In this document: one piece after another, positions 1-7,811 of the stretch | Position numbering within the stretch: the first letter of the stretch is position 1 | Layout of the letters: the number at the start of each line of letters is the position of its first letter | Assembly: GCA_959605275.1 (NCBI GenBank) | Contig: CAUHFD010000061.1 | Location: 1-12,668 of the forward strand | Direction: 5' to 3' | Source: an uncultured Eubacteriales bacterium | Lineage (GTDB): Bacteria; Bacillota; Clostridia; Oscillospirales; Ruminococcaceae | Length of the DNA: 12,668 nt | The notes under the pieces: generated by a model | Seen by the model: the letters and a program-made list of their open reading frames with translations, nothing else | Database searches by the model: none | Told to the model about the DNA's origin: nothing | Position numbers and translations under genes: made by a program

Positions 1-445
1 TATAACCATACTCATCGCCGCTGAACATCACTTGCCAGATGAGGTAAACATTACCGGAAATCGAGGGCGCATAAAAAATCAGAGTGACAAACGCACGTAA
101 TTTTGGCTTTAATTCATTAATAAACCAGGCAAACAACATACACAGCAAATAGCTGCCCGGTCCCAAAATAACAGCGAGAACAATAGTGATCTGTACGCCT
201 TTCAAAAAAGTAGCATCATTAAAAAACAGGCGCGTGTAATTATCCAGACCGATAAATTTTGGGGGTTCTAAAATATTAAAGGAAGTAAAACCTAAAAATA
301 ATGACACCAAAACCGGCATAACAACAAACAGAAAAAACAACAGGAGATACGGCATAATAAACAGATAAGAAATCTTGCTTTTCTTCATCTGTTGCCAAAT
401 GTTTTCTTTTTTATCCTTAGCCGGCAATGCTGCGGATTTTCTCAT
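1..445 (-). CDS. ABC transporter permease for sugars, MalF/UgpA type (partial, 3' end outside window)
   Basis: This is the first membrane subunit of a carbohydrate (CUT1-type) ABC importer. Reading the minus strand from the ATG at 445 gives about 148 residues before the window ends. A short basic cytoplasmic N-terminus (MRKSAALPAKDKKENIW) is followed by a hydrophobic segment at about residues 22-47. Then comes an outside loop with the family-typical pattern F-x-GLDNYTRLF (about 70-80), a second membrane segment (about 90-110), and a third with AP-S-I-S-G-NVYLIW (about 125-140). The EAA loop that contacts the ATPase lies beyond the edge. An ATG at 455 is in another frame and soon hits a stop, so 445 is the start; AAAGG lies just upstream. 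It follows the large solute-binding gene after 83 bases, so the two probably form one operon. A second permease would be expected to the left. No ATPase gene is visible; many Firmicutes sugar importers share one encoded elsewhere. Confidence 0.85.
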   Translation of the reverse strand, partial: MRKSAALPAKDKKENIWQQMKKSKISYLFIMPYLLLFFLFVVMPVLVSLFLGFTSFNILEPPKFIGLDNYTRLFFNDATFLKGVQITIVLAVILGPGSYLLCMLFAWFINELKPKLRAFVTLIFYAPSISGNVYLIWQVMFSGDEYGY

Positions 446-528
446 AAAAAACCATACCTTTCTAACCGGTCCGCTAAACCGCACTTATTTGAACCGGGAC
501 AGATTGATCACCTGTGAAAACGGCGAAA

Positions 529-3411
529 CTATTGGATGCCGAATTCTTCTCGTTTCCGTTTTAACTCACCGTTAAGCTCATCCACATAGTCAGACAGAAC
601 CTCAACCGGATTTTCCGCCATATTCTGTGTGCCGGAGCTGTTATATACACGGTTGACCGCGAAATTAAGCACCCTGGAAAGATAATAGCCGCCTGGCACT
701 TCCGGAATCGCCTTAACGTACTCAAGTTGTTTTTGCAGACTTTGTGCCTCTGTGCTGCTCCATGTCATACCAGTCAACGCTTCCATATTCGCAGTGGGTT
801 GCTTTGCAGCAGGACCGAGCACAGTTTCCATCTCCTTGGCAAATTTACTCTGAATATCCGCAGAGGTCCACCATTTCAAAAATTCCCATCCCAAATCCTG
901 TTTCTTGCTGGTAGTTAAAATCATGTCATTCATGCCGGTACCGACTGAAATATTTTCCACTGTACCATCGCTCTTTTTCTTTCCCGGTATCGGTATAAAT
1001 TTCCATAATCCTTTTATTTCAGGCGCAAATACAGTAAGCTGATTATACATCGTATAGTCCTGAATACCGCAAGGCATTTCTCCCGAACGGAAACGATTGG
1101 GGAAATCATAAGTAATCGGCAGATCGTAAAGCGTAAACATCTCGGTAAATTCTACAAAAGAATTCAGACATTCGTTGGATTTCAGATTCGTTTTTTCGCC
1201 TTCATTCATATAAAGCTCGCCGCCGTTCTGATAAAGCAGCAACGAATATCCATTGATATCTTTAGGAAATGCCATGGTTAAATTTTTGCGTTGGAGATCG
1301 GGAATCATCTCGATGATATCTTCCCAGCTTTTCGGCTCCTCAAATCCCAATTCCTCAAAAATATCGGTACGGTAAAAAAACATAAGAAAAGTAAACGTCT
1401 CAGGCAAGGCATACGTCTTGCCTTTATAAGTGTAAGGCTCTATAGCTGCCGGATGAAAGCGTTTTGCTATCTCATCAAAGTCTGGAAAGGCAGAAAGATC
1501 AACAGCAGCATTACGCACCGCATAATTGATCGGTTCCGAGACAGGGTTATTAAGCACCACGTCAGGACCGAGTCCTGCAAGAACGGATTGCAGCAAAGTG
1601 CCGGAAGCAACCAGCTCCAATTTAACAGATGTTTTGTATTGCACCGCAAAATCGGTATCAATCAGTTGACGTAAAATTTCTGCTTGGTCGCGCCCTGTCT
1701 GCATCCAGACCTTCAGCGTGTTCTTATAACCGGCGTCAGAAATCTGTCCGACTGAGCTGTAATCCGTCACAAAGCTGGCAAAAAAGCACTCTATTCCAAA
1801 TGCCAGCCGATCGAAAAAACCTTTATCTGCTGCCGGAACCTCTTCATCCTGCGGCACAAAATAAATCCGATCGATTTGCAGCGGTTGCTCGGTAGCGCTT
1901 AAAAGCCATGTGCCGAGGGAACCGATATTTGATTTAAACTGTTCCAGATATTTGGCAATCGTTTCGGGCTCACGTGACATCCGATCGAGCTGAAAAATTA
2001 GTTTCTTAATAATGGAAGTATAACTGCCGTCAACACCCACCTGTGCATCAATTTCATCCACCACATTCTGCAGTACTTTGCACTGATAAGCGAGTTCCTG
2101 AATTTCCTCAGGAATTAAAGCTTTAAAGTTATAATCCCGATAAATATCCGGTGATGTACCGGATATCATGATAATTTTGCGGTATATAGCATTCAACTTT
2201 GATAAAGATGACTGTATTTGACCAATAACCTCGGCAACATCGCCCATAATCACTTCAAGCGTCAACGTATGTTGCCCGGCTTCCAAATAAAACAGATACG
2301 GTTCTTCGCTGCCAAGCGGCGCAAGCTGCCAACCGGAATCATAGTTGAAACGCAGAGATGCCGCCTCTTGAAACGGAACTTTCTCATCTATCAGCAATCT
2401 TCGACTGGTAAAAATACCATCTAATATATTCTGACGAAATCGAGGCGCTATTTGGTATAGTCCGCTGTCTTTTACTTCAAATGTCCATGTGATCGATTCA
2501 TGAATCCGTTTCCAACTTGTTCCTCCTACCGTGTTTAGCTTTTGCTGGGTGGCGGATTGCGGATAGGTTGCAGGAGAACTTCGATCAGAAGTAGGCAAAA
2601 TCGACAAATCACTTTTTTCTGTCAAAGCCTCTCCTTCAATAAAAGATATATTTGTTTTCGGAGCAGATGCCCCGTTTTTCTTATAAGCAGTGACGTATTC
2701 TTGATATGTAGGAAGTTTTTCGGGCGCGGACAAACGGATTTTTTCAATTGCAACTTTGCCGCGTACACCGGTCAAACGCAAAGTATGCGTTCCTTTTTCA
2801 AAGGCAAATATAAAAGGAGAGCTGACATATCCGGTAGCGTCCCGTAACGGAACTTCATTCCATTGAAAAATTTCAGTAACCTCAGGTTTAATATCATTGC
2901 CGGCAATATTGGTTTTTATTTCCCCGCTTTGCACATAGGTGCGTTTTAATGCAAGCCCAGATAATTCTTTAAACAGAACAGAATCGTCAATCATCGCATT
3001 GATTTCTATGTCTCCGCTGGAAAAACTTGCCGCTGCATAAGTCAAATAAATGTGGTATAATCCATCTTGAGGTATATCAAAGCTCCATTCGGCAAAACCG
3101 CTGTCAGATATAACCGTACATCTTTTCCCCGACAGTTCGTCGTTTGATCCCACCGATGTATTTTCGGATTTTTCCGTCGGTAGCTCTAAGATGATGTCAG
3201 CAACATCAGTGTTTGTTATTTGATAAGAAGCGACATACTCCAGATAATTTACTTTTCCGAGGCTTCCGTCTTTCGATTCCGGCTCAGAAGATAAGTCGGA
3301 CTCTGCCGAAGTTTGCTGTACGGCAAAAACATATCCGGTTGTCGGAACGAGCATTGTAACAGCCAGTAATATAGAAACGAATCTCTTTTTATAGGCTGAC
3401 CATTTGAGCAT
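529..3411 (-). CDS. Large secreted solute-binding protein with two N-terminal beta-sandwich modules (ABC sugar importer)
   Basis: A 960-residue extracellular family 1 solute-binding protein, about twice the usual length. Residues 1-30 form a signal peptide (KKR, then a hydrophobic run ending VFA) without a lipobox Cys. Two similar modules follow at about 55-230 and 255-395. Each has an aromatic strand pair (EWSFDIPQDGLYHIYL and TWTFEVKDSGLYQIAP) and a later GTHTLRL or GQHTLTL strand, like carbohydrate-binding beta-sandwiches. A helical stretch spans about 396-510. The binding-protein fold runs from about 564 to the end (NTLKVWMQTGRDQAE, then TYKGKTYALPETFTFLMFFY). The ATG at 3411 is chosen over the in-frame TTG at 3426, because that TTG abuts the GGAGGG ribosome site that serves 3411 with seven-base spacing. 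The gene has its own promoter and precedes the permease. I infer that it captures oligosaccharides for that importer; what the extra modules bind is unknown. Confidence 0.85.
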   Translation of the reverse strand: MLKWSAYKKRFVSILLAVTMLVPTTGYVFAVQQTSAESDLSSEPESKDGSLGKVNYLEYVASYQITNTDVADIILELPTEKSENTSVGSNDELSGKRCTVISDSGFAEWSFDIPQDGLYHIYLTYAAASFSSGDIEINAMIDDSVLFKELSGLALKRTYVQSGEIKTNIAGNDIKPEVTEIFQWNEVPLRDATGYVSSPFIFAFEKGTHTLRLTGVRGKVAIEKIRLSAPEKLPTYQEYVTAYKKNGASAPKTNISFIEGEALTEKSDLSILPTSDRSSPATYPQSATQQKLNTVGGTSWKRIHESITWTFEVKDSGLYQIAPRFRQNILDGIFTSRRLLIDEKVPFQEAASLRFNYDSGWQLAPLGSEEPYLFYLEAGQHTLTLEVIMGDVAEVIGQIQSSLSKLNAIYRKIIMISGTSPDIYRDYNFKALIPEEIQELAYQCKVLQNVVDEIDAQVGVDGSYTSIIKKLIFQLDRMSREPETIAKYLEQFKSNIGSLGTWLLSATEQPLQIDRIYFVPQDEEVPAADKGFFDRLAFGIECFFASFVTDYSSVGQISDAGYKNTLKVWMQTGRDQAEILRQLIDTDFAVQYKTSVKLELVASGTLLQSVLAGLGPDVVLNNPVSEPINYAVRNAAVDLSAFPDFDEIAKRFHPAAIEPYTYKGKTYALPETFTFLMFFYRTDIFEELGFEEPKSWEDIIEMIPDLQRKNLTMAFPKDINGYSLLLYQNGGELYMNEGEKTNLKSNECLNSFVEFTEMFTLYDLPITYDFPNRFRSGEMPCGIQDYTMYNQLTVFAPEIKGLWKFIPIPGKKKSDGTVENISVGTGMNDMILTTSKKQDLGWEFLKWWTSADIQSKFAKEMETVLGPAAKQPTANMEALTGMTWSSTEAQSLQKQLEYVKAIPEVPGGYYLSRVLNFAVNRVYNSSGTQNMAENPVEVLSDYVDELNGELKRKREEFGIQ

Positions 3412-3453
3412 TTTCAAGCCCTCCAAATTGTATAATATCTATTTGACATATAA

Positions 3454-3482
3454 AATATATCATTTTTTTGCATGTAAGTCAA
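3454..3482 (-). promoter_or_regulatory. Sigma-A type promoter of the large solute-binding protein / permease operon
   Basis: On the minus strand, TTGACT (3482-3477) and TATATT (3459-3454) are separated by exactly 17 bases. Transcription would start near 3447, giving a leader of about 35 bases with GGAGGG ahead of the ATG at 3411. Elements and spacing fit the vegetative consensus well; activity is inferred. Confidence 0.65.
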
Positions 3483-3534
3483 TAGGATTTTTTATATTTG
3501 AATTAATTATTTTTTGTACAATTGCCATTTTGCT

Positions 3535-3568
3535 AATTAAAATTGTTGTTTTTTAACAATTTTTAATT
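3535..3568. repeat. Near-perfect palindrome between the divergent promoters, candidate operator
   Basis: AATTAAAATTGTT (3535-3547) and AACAATTTTTAATT (3555-3568) are inverted copies that differ by a single extra T, around a seven-base centre. The core AATTGTT/AACAATT is perfect. The palindrome lies between the two outward-facing promoters (-35 boxes at 3477-3482 and 3639-3644), where a shared regulator could act. A TTGTACAA palindrome sits just to the left at 3514-3521. The region is extremely AT-rich, so a chance palindrome is possible. Confidence 0.35.
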
Positions 3569-3638
3569 TAAATATATTACGTCTATAAATATTTATTTGG
3601 TTTTGATATATTTTTTTGCTTTCGATTTAAAAAACAAC

Positions 3639-3667
3639 TTGACAATATAAATGCTTTTTGATATAAT
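3639..3667 (+). promoter_or_regulatory. Near-consensus sigma-A promoter of the lipoprotein / glycoside hydrolase cluster
   Basis: TTGACA (3639-3644) and TATAAT (3662-3667) both match the vegetative consensus perfectly, with a 17-base spacer. The start of transcription would be near 3674, leaving about 55 bases of leader before the ATG at 3729. Inverted copies TTTTTGCTT (3613-3621) and AAGCAAAAA (3674-3682) flank the promoter. Such a strong promoter on a catabolic operon suggests control by repression, which is inference. Confidence 0.85.
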
Positions 3668-3728
3668 TTAAGCAAGCAAAAAGCTGACAAACTACTTTTT
3701 TGAATTATAAAAATTGGAGGAATTGCTC

Positions 3729-5297
3729 ATGAACAACAAAAAAAGAGTAATCACATCTATGTTATGTATGGCACTCATTTTGAGTTTCTTGGCAGGCTGC
3801 GGAGGAGACAAAAAGCCCGTGTCAGAATCCAGCAATGCATCTTCTGTTTCCGAAAACGCAAACATTGACGAAACATCCAGTGAAGAAAATGTATCCGGAA
3901 ACATAGAATCTGCGGAATCAAATGTATCTGCTGCCGATACATCAAATCCCTCTCAGACAAGTGGTTCTGCCCAAAAGCCCAGCGCTTCCAGCAGTGCCGC
4001 AAACAACAACAATGATCCTACTAAAAACGTCGATTTAAAAGGTGCTACTATTATAATTGCTACAAATGACAAAGAAATATTCGGTACCAAAAAGGGCACC
4101 AAACGTCAAAATGCTATCGCAGAACGCACAAGTCTATTAAAAAGCAAGCTGAACTGTGAAATCAAAGTAGATTACAGAGCGGATGCCGAAGCGTTGTATC
4201 AATCAGCATTTACGACAATCTCTTCCGGAAAAAAATTTGCTAACGGGATCATTCCGAATACATATAAAGTCTGTGCATATTTATCCTCCAATATGTTAGC
4301 TCCGCTCAACAATGTTCCCGGACTGGACCTGAATAAATCATATTGGCAATCTGCTGTTACGGGCATCGCCTCATACAATAACAATGTTTATTTTGCTGCA
4401 AATCCAGCCAACGAACATTTGTCTATTTCAACCGTTATGTTCTTTAATAAGAAATTGGCAAAAGCCATCAATTGGGATCCTTATGCAGATGTGAAAGCAA
4501 ATAAATGGAATTTTTCTAAACTGAAAACAGTAGCCAAACAAGCGACTGTTGATCTGGACGGTAAATCAGGCATGTCTACAGCTGACCAGTGGGGATTGGC
4601 ACAGACAGATCCGGGAACACGCGGTATGATGGCGCTGGTTACCGGTGCCGGTTTAGAGATGATCAAAGGAACAAAAGGTAAATACACCTATAACATGGAT
4701 GACAAAAACATTATCAATACAGTGAATTTCGGAAAAGCGCTATTCGTAGATGACAAAGTCAATTATCGTGGAAAATCAGACTCCGATATGGTCAACCTGT
4801 TCACGTCAGGACATGCATTGCTATTATCCTCACCGTTGAGTGATGTGGAAAAAATAACAAACATGGAAGATGACTTCGGTCTGATTCCTTTCCCGCACAG
4901 TGATTCAGCCAATAAATATGTCAGCAATATAGACTGGAATGCCAGGGTGATTATGGTTCCCAGAAACATTAAAGGTCAGGAATTAGAAAACACCGGAAAA
5001 TTTCTTGAGGCTTTTGCTTATCTTGCTCAGGACACCAGTAAAGCAATCAAAAAAGAGTATGGAGACCGTCATTTCCGCGATGACGAATCCGGAGAAATGC
5101 TTTCTCTGATTGAAGCAAACTTAAAGTTAGACGCCGCACAAATATTCGGCGGTTCCAGCTTCTGGTCCATTCACGAAGGAACCTTCCGCGTGTTTTACAG
5201 CGCAATTGACGAAAACAAAAATCCGCAATCTGTGGTAGACGCCAACAAAAATGCCGCAATCGAGGAACTGAAAAAGCAGCTTGCAAAAATCAAATAA
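3729..5297 (+). CDS. Extracellular solute-binding lipoprotein (family 1, sugar-type)
   Basis: A 522-residue substrate-capturing lipoprotein of an ABC sugar importer. A basic N-terminus (MNNKKR) and hydrophobic core lead to the lipobox LAGC, with Cys24 as the lipidation site. A flexible linker rich in Ser, Asn and Ala spans about residues 27-100. The binding fold starts near 101 (DLKGATIIIATND), with family-like stretches such as NNNVYFAANP and FFNKKLAKAINWDPY. The end is marked by a charged amphipathic helix (AIEELKKQLAKIK). The start is ATG 3729, with GGAGG at 3716-3720 and eight-base spacing. The in-frame TTG at 3714 overlaps that ribosome site and is not credible. It is the first gene of the plus-strand cluster, 89 bases before the first hydrolase, and no permease lies beside it. 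It may therefore use the divergently encoded permease or one elsewhere (inference). It is not closely similar in sequence to the large binding protein across the promoter region. Confidence 0.87.
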   Translation: MNNKKRVITSMLCMALILSFLAGCGGDKKPVSESSNASSVSENANIDETSSEENVSGNIESAESNVSAADTSNPSQTSGSAQKPSASSSAANNNNDPTKNVDLKGATIIIATNDKEIFGTKKGTKRQNAIAERTSLLKSKLNCEIKVDYRADAEALYQSAFTTISSGKKFANGIIPNTYKVCAYLSSNMLAPLNNVPGLDLNKSYWQSAVTGIASYNNNVYFAANPANEHLSISTVMFFNKKLAKAINWDPYADVKANKWNFSKLKTVAKQATVDLDGKSGMSTADQWGLAQTDPGTRGMMALVTGAGLEMIKGTKGKYTYNMDDKNIINTVNFGKALFVDDKVNYRGKSDSDMVNLFTSGHALLLSSPLSDVEKITNMEDDFGLIPFPHSDSANKYVSNIDWNARVIMVPRNIKGQELENTGKFLEAFAYLAQDTSKAIKKEYGDRHFRDDESGEMLSLIEANLKLDAAQIFGGSSFWSIHEGTFRVFYSAIDENKNPQSVVDANKNAAIEELKKQLAKIK

Positions 5298-5309
5298 AAC
5301 GAACGTGTC

Positions 5310-5340
5310 ACAGCCTGATGCAAAGTTTGCTTCAGGCTGT
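5310..5340 (+). terminator. Hairpin after the solute-binding lipoprotein gene (partial terminator or mRNA stabiliser)
   Basis: ACAGCCTGA (5310-5318) pairs perfectly with TCAGGCTGT (5332-5340), and the inner GCAAA/TTTGC can extend the stem across a T-T mismatch. No clean U-run follows (ATTATCAAAAATTTT). It therefore looks more like a leaky terminator or 3'-end protector, which would leave more binding-protein message than hydrolase message. Confidence 0.55.
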
Positions 5341-5386
5341 ATTATCAAAAATTTTAGTACCTTGTGAAAGGAAGTAAGGCTTACCA

Positions 5387-6319
5387 ATGAATCAATCATT
5401 TTGTTTCAGCGGGCGCGATGATTTTGTTTGGGGCATTTCCGGCCATAATAAAAGCTACGCCGCCTATCCGGAGTGTTTTTTAGAAGAACAGATAAAAAAA
5501 GCAGCTGGACTCGGCATCAACGTTTACAGATTGAATTTTTCACCTGAGACGCCGGAGGATTTTACCTATCTCGATAACGTATTAGATTTGTGCGATAAAT
5601 ATCAAATCAAGCTCTTTTTAATATTGTATGATCGAAGATTCACCGAGGATGGCGATACGCCGGACGAACTCTACCGAAAAGTAAAAGCTGTAAGTACACG
5701 TTATAAGGGTCGCATCCCCATATATCAAATCTCCAATGAACAGGATCTTGCCTGCCTGGATCCCAACGTAAAACATCCTGACGGAGACAAACCGGAAGAT
5801 TATTCCGCTGAGGCATATATGATCGCTCGCGAATCCATGCGCGCAATCCTTCGAGGAGTAAGAGACGGTGATTCTCAAGCAAAAACCGTTATTAATTTTT
5901 CATGGAAACATTGCGGCATTCTTGAAATGCTTTCATCAGATGGATTGGACTGGGACGTCAATGCAATAGATTGGTACTCTGATATGGACAAAGCAGCCGA
6001 TGTTAACACCGTGCTTGCGCGGTTGTTTGTTTTGCCTCAGCAAGAAATTTATGTCGCCGAAGGGAACCAATGGGGCGGCGATTATATTGAGGACGAGCGT
6101 GCGCAAGCAAACTATTTGCTGGAAGCAATGAACCGATTTTACAACCATCCTGATCACAGAATAAAAGGATACATGATCTATGAATTGTTGGATGAACCTG
6201 CTCTGGAAAAGGGAGAAGCACATTTTGGCCTGTTTTTGAACGACAAAGACGGAAATATCGGGCGTCCTAAAATAGCTTATCATGAGATCGCAAAATATTT
6301 AAATAATACTAAAATCTGA
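5387..6319 (+). CDS. Cytoplasmic clan GH-A type glycoside hydrolase, paralogue of the next gene
   Basis: A 310-residue protein with no signal peptide, the size of a single (beta/alpha)8 barrel. It opens with DDFVWGISGHNKSYAAYP and a strand INVYRLNFSP. The barrel strand IPIYQISNEQD carries an Asn-Glu pair (N117, E118), the usual acid/base position of clan GH-A. A later strand IYVAEGNQW places E225 as candidate nucleophile. DWDVNAIDWYSDM and a C-terminal GYMIYELLDEP...HFGLF also resemble retaining GH-A enzymes (GH5, GH39 or GH53-like); I cannot assign a family. AAGGAAG lies upstream of ATG 5387. It is 68 bases ahead of a clear secreted paralogue and downstream of a sugar-binding lipoprotein, so it probably acts on imported oligosaccharides (inference). 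The substrate is unknown. Confidence 0.78.
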   Translation: MNQSFCFSGRDDFVWGISGHNKSYAAYPECFLEEQIKKAAGLGINVYRLNFSPETPEDFTYLDNVLDLCDKYQIKLFLILYDRRFTEDGDTPDELYRKVKAVSTRYKGRIPIYQISNEQDLACLDPNVKHPDGDKPEDYSAEAYMIARESMRAILRGVRDGDSQAKTVINFSWKHCGILEMLSSDGLDWDVNAIDWYSDMDKAADVNTVLARLFVLPQQEIYVAEGNQWGGDYIEDERAQANYLLEAMNRFYNHPDHRIKGYMIYELLDEPALEKGEAHFGLFLNDKDGNIGRPKIAYHEIAKYLNNTKI

Positions 6320-6346
6320 TTGAAAGCTTTCATTAGATTTTAGTAT
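6306..6346 (+). terminator. Long inverted repeat overlapping the stop codon of the first hydrolase gene
   Basis: ATACTAAAATCT (6306-6317) is perfectly complementary to AGATTTTAGTAT (6335-6346), and the loop contains the 12-base palindrome TGAAAGCTTTCA (6321-6332). The TGA stop (6317-6319) begins inside the left arm. The stem is AT-rich and ends in TATAAAT rather than a U-run, so it is more likely an attenuating or stabilising hairpin than a full terminator. Confidence 0.45.
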
Positions 6347-6387
6347 AAATAGGCAATTATCCAACTTGCACGAAAGGCGGAAAATCA

Positions 6388-7773
6388 ATGAATTTGATTC
6401 GATTAAAAAAGTGGGTTAGCGGCTTGCTGGCAGCAATGATCTTTTGTTTTTCCCTTCCGGTCTCTGCGGCAGGAACCAGTCTGACCGAACGTTCAGACTT
6501 CATATGGGGTGTCAACGGACATAACCGAATGTATGAAGCGTATCCGGAAAAATACGCAGAAAAGCAAGTAAAGCTTGCCGCAGAGCTGGGCGTAAAGCTT
6601 TACAGATTCAATTTTAATCCCAAGACGAGTGACGATTTAGAGTATCTGCATTATATGGTCTCTCTATGTGAAGCCTATGGCATGGATATGATGCTGGTAA
6701 TGGATGACGCCGGACTGTTTCCGGATAATCCGCAATACAGTAAATCAAAAGAAAATGATTATATTGAAGCGTTAACCGGCCGAGCTACTATGATCGCTTC
6801 CCTATTCAAAAACAGAATTAAATATATTCAGGTTTTTAATGAGCTTGATATTCACTGTCTGGTTGCAGGAAGCGGTGGAAACGGTGATCATATAGATCAA
6901 TATAATAAAGATTGGCTGCAAATTTTTGCCAAGCGTACCAAGGCAGTCGTCGATGCCATCAAGGCAGAAGCTCCGCAAATCAAAACTTGTGTCAATATCA
7001 GTTATGTCCATACCGGATGGTTTGATTATCTTGCCAGTTATGAAGGCGGCGTTGATTTTGATGTAATCGGACTGGACTGGTATTCCGATATGGGAATTCT
7101 GCGCGTCATTTTGAATAAACTGGCAACCTATTCCCAGAAAGAAATTATCGTTTGTGAAACAAATATCGTAAACGGTGAAAACGGTAACGATGGTGCTTAT
7201 CTGGAGCAAGTCATGAACGAGGCATATAATCATAGCTCCGGTAAAGTAAAGGGGATGTTTTTCTACGAGCTGTTAGACGAATTGAATTATCAAGACAGGG
7301 AAAGGTACTATGGATTGGTAAATTGTGAACGGAACGGAGAAATCGGCACAGTAAAACCGGCGTATACCCGCGTTCAAAAGTTGTTGGGAGGAAAGTCGCT
7401 GCCTCTGTTGAATGTAAAACCAACGCCGCTGTTTTCTGATGATGATCCTGATGTCTCTTCCGAGTCACTTCATAATTCGTCCTCCAAACCGGTGTCTTCA
7501 TCAAGTAAAGTGTCCTCTCAAAATATCGGATCGGTTACCTCAAAAGCAACATCAGAAGTTACGAACTCCGAAAGCATTGTTTCGGAAAATCAAGTTTCCT
7601 CAGAACCTGCGTCTTCTGAAGAAATATCTTCCACATCTTCCGATACTCCAACAGAAATCAAAGAGGAAGAAAACGGGTTTCCAATATGGATTTTCATAAT
7701 CATTGCTGCTATTCTCGCTTTGGGCGGAGCCGGATTTGCGCTTTGGTGGTTTGTAATTCGCAAAAAACAATAG
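6388..7773 (+). CDS. Secreted, membrane-anchored clan GH-A type glycoside hydrolase
   Basis: A 461-residue surface enzyme. Residues 1-28 are a signal peptide (RLKKW, hydrophobic core, then PVSA). The catalytic barrel spans about 33-335 and is clearly related to the upstream protein: FIWGVNGHNRMYEAYP matches its opening. IKYIQVFNELD provides N151-E152 (candidate acid/base) and KEIIVCETN provides E257 (candidate nucleophile). VIGLDWYSDMG and MFFYELLDELN are also shared. A stalk of about 80 residues rich in Ser, Thr and Glu (349-428) leads to one membrane helix (432-456) and a basic tail (RKKQ). This is a stop-transfer anchor; there is no LPXTG sortase signal. The ATG at 6388 has AAAGGCGG seven bases upstream. 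It is the last gene before the strong terminator at 7778. I infer outside cleavage of the glycan whose products the binding proteins collect; family and substrate are unresolved. Confidence 0.82.
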   Translation: MNLIRLKKWVSGLLAAMIFCFSLPVSAAGTSLTERSDFIWGVNGHNRMYEAYPEKYAEKQVKLAAELGVKLYRFNFNPKTSDDLEYLHYMVSLCEAYGMDMMLVMDDAGLFPDNPQYSKSKENDYIEALTGRATMIASLFKNRIKYIQVFNELDIHCLVAGSGGNGDHIDQYNKDWLQIFAKRTKAVVDAIKAEAPQIKTCVNISYVHTGWFDYLASYEGGVDFDVIGLDWYSDMGILRVILNKLATYSQKEIIVCETNIVNGENGNDGAYLEQVMNEAYNHSSGKVKGMFFYELLDELNYQDRERYYGLVNCERNGEIGTVKPAYTRVQKLLGGKSLPLLNVKPTPLFSDDDPDVSSESLHNSSSKPVSSSSKVSSQNIGSVTSKATSEVTNSESIVSENQVSSEPASSEEISSTSSDTPTEIKEEENGFPIWIFIIIAAILALGGAGFALWWFVIRKKQ

Positions 7774-7777
7774 TATA

Positions 7778-7811
7778 AAAACAGCTTCGCTTGTTTATGC
7801 GAAGCTGTTTT
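7778..7811 (+). terminator. Strong intrinsic terminator closing the plus-strand cluster
   Basis: AAAACAGCTTCGC (7778-7790) and GCGAAGCTGTTTT (7799-7811) form a perfect 13-bp stem with an eight-base loop. It lies four bases after the stop codon. The A-run and T-run on the two sides let it work on either strand. Confidence 0.9.

Noticed and set aside
5936..6283. Minus-strand frame of 115 codons
   Set aside because: It is the reverse shadow of the first hydrolase; its composition is not protein-like.
6321..6332. TGAAAGCTTTCA as a catabolite repression (cre) site
   Set aside because: It lacks the central CG and is two bases shorter than a cre site. It sits in a hairpin loop after a gene, so it is better read as part of that hairpin.
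6802..7233. Minus-strand frame of 143 codons
   Set aside because: It is antisense to the catalytic domain of the anchored hydrolase, without a ribosome site or family features.
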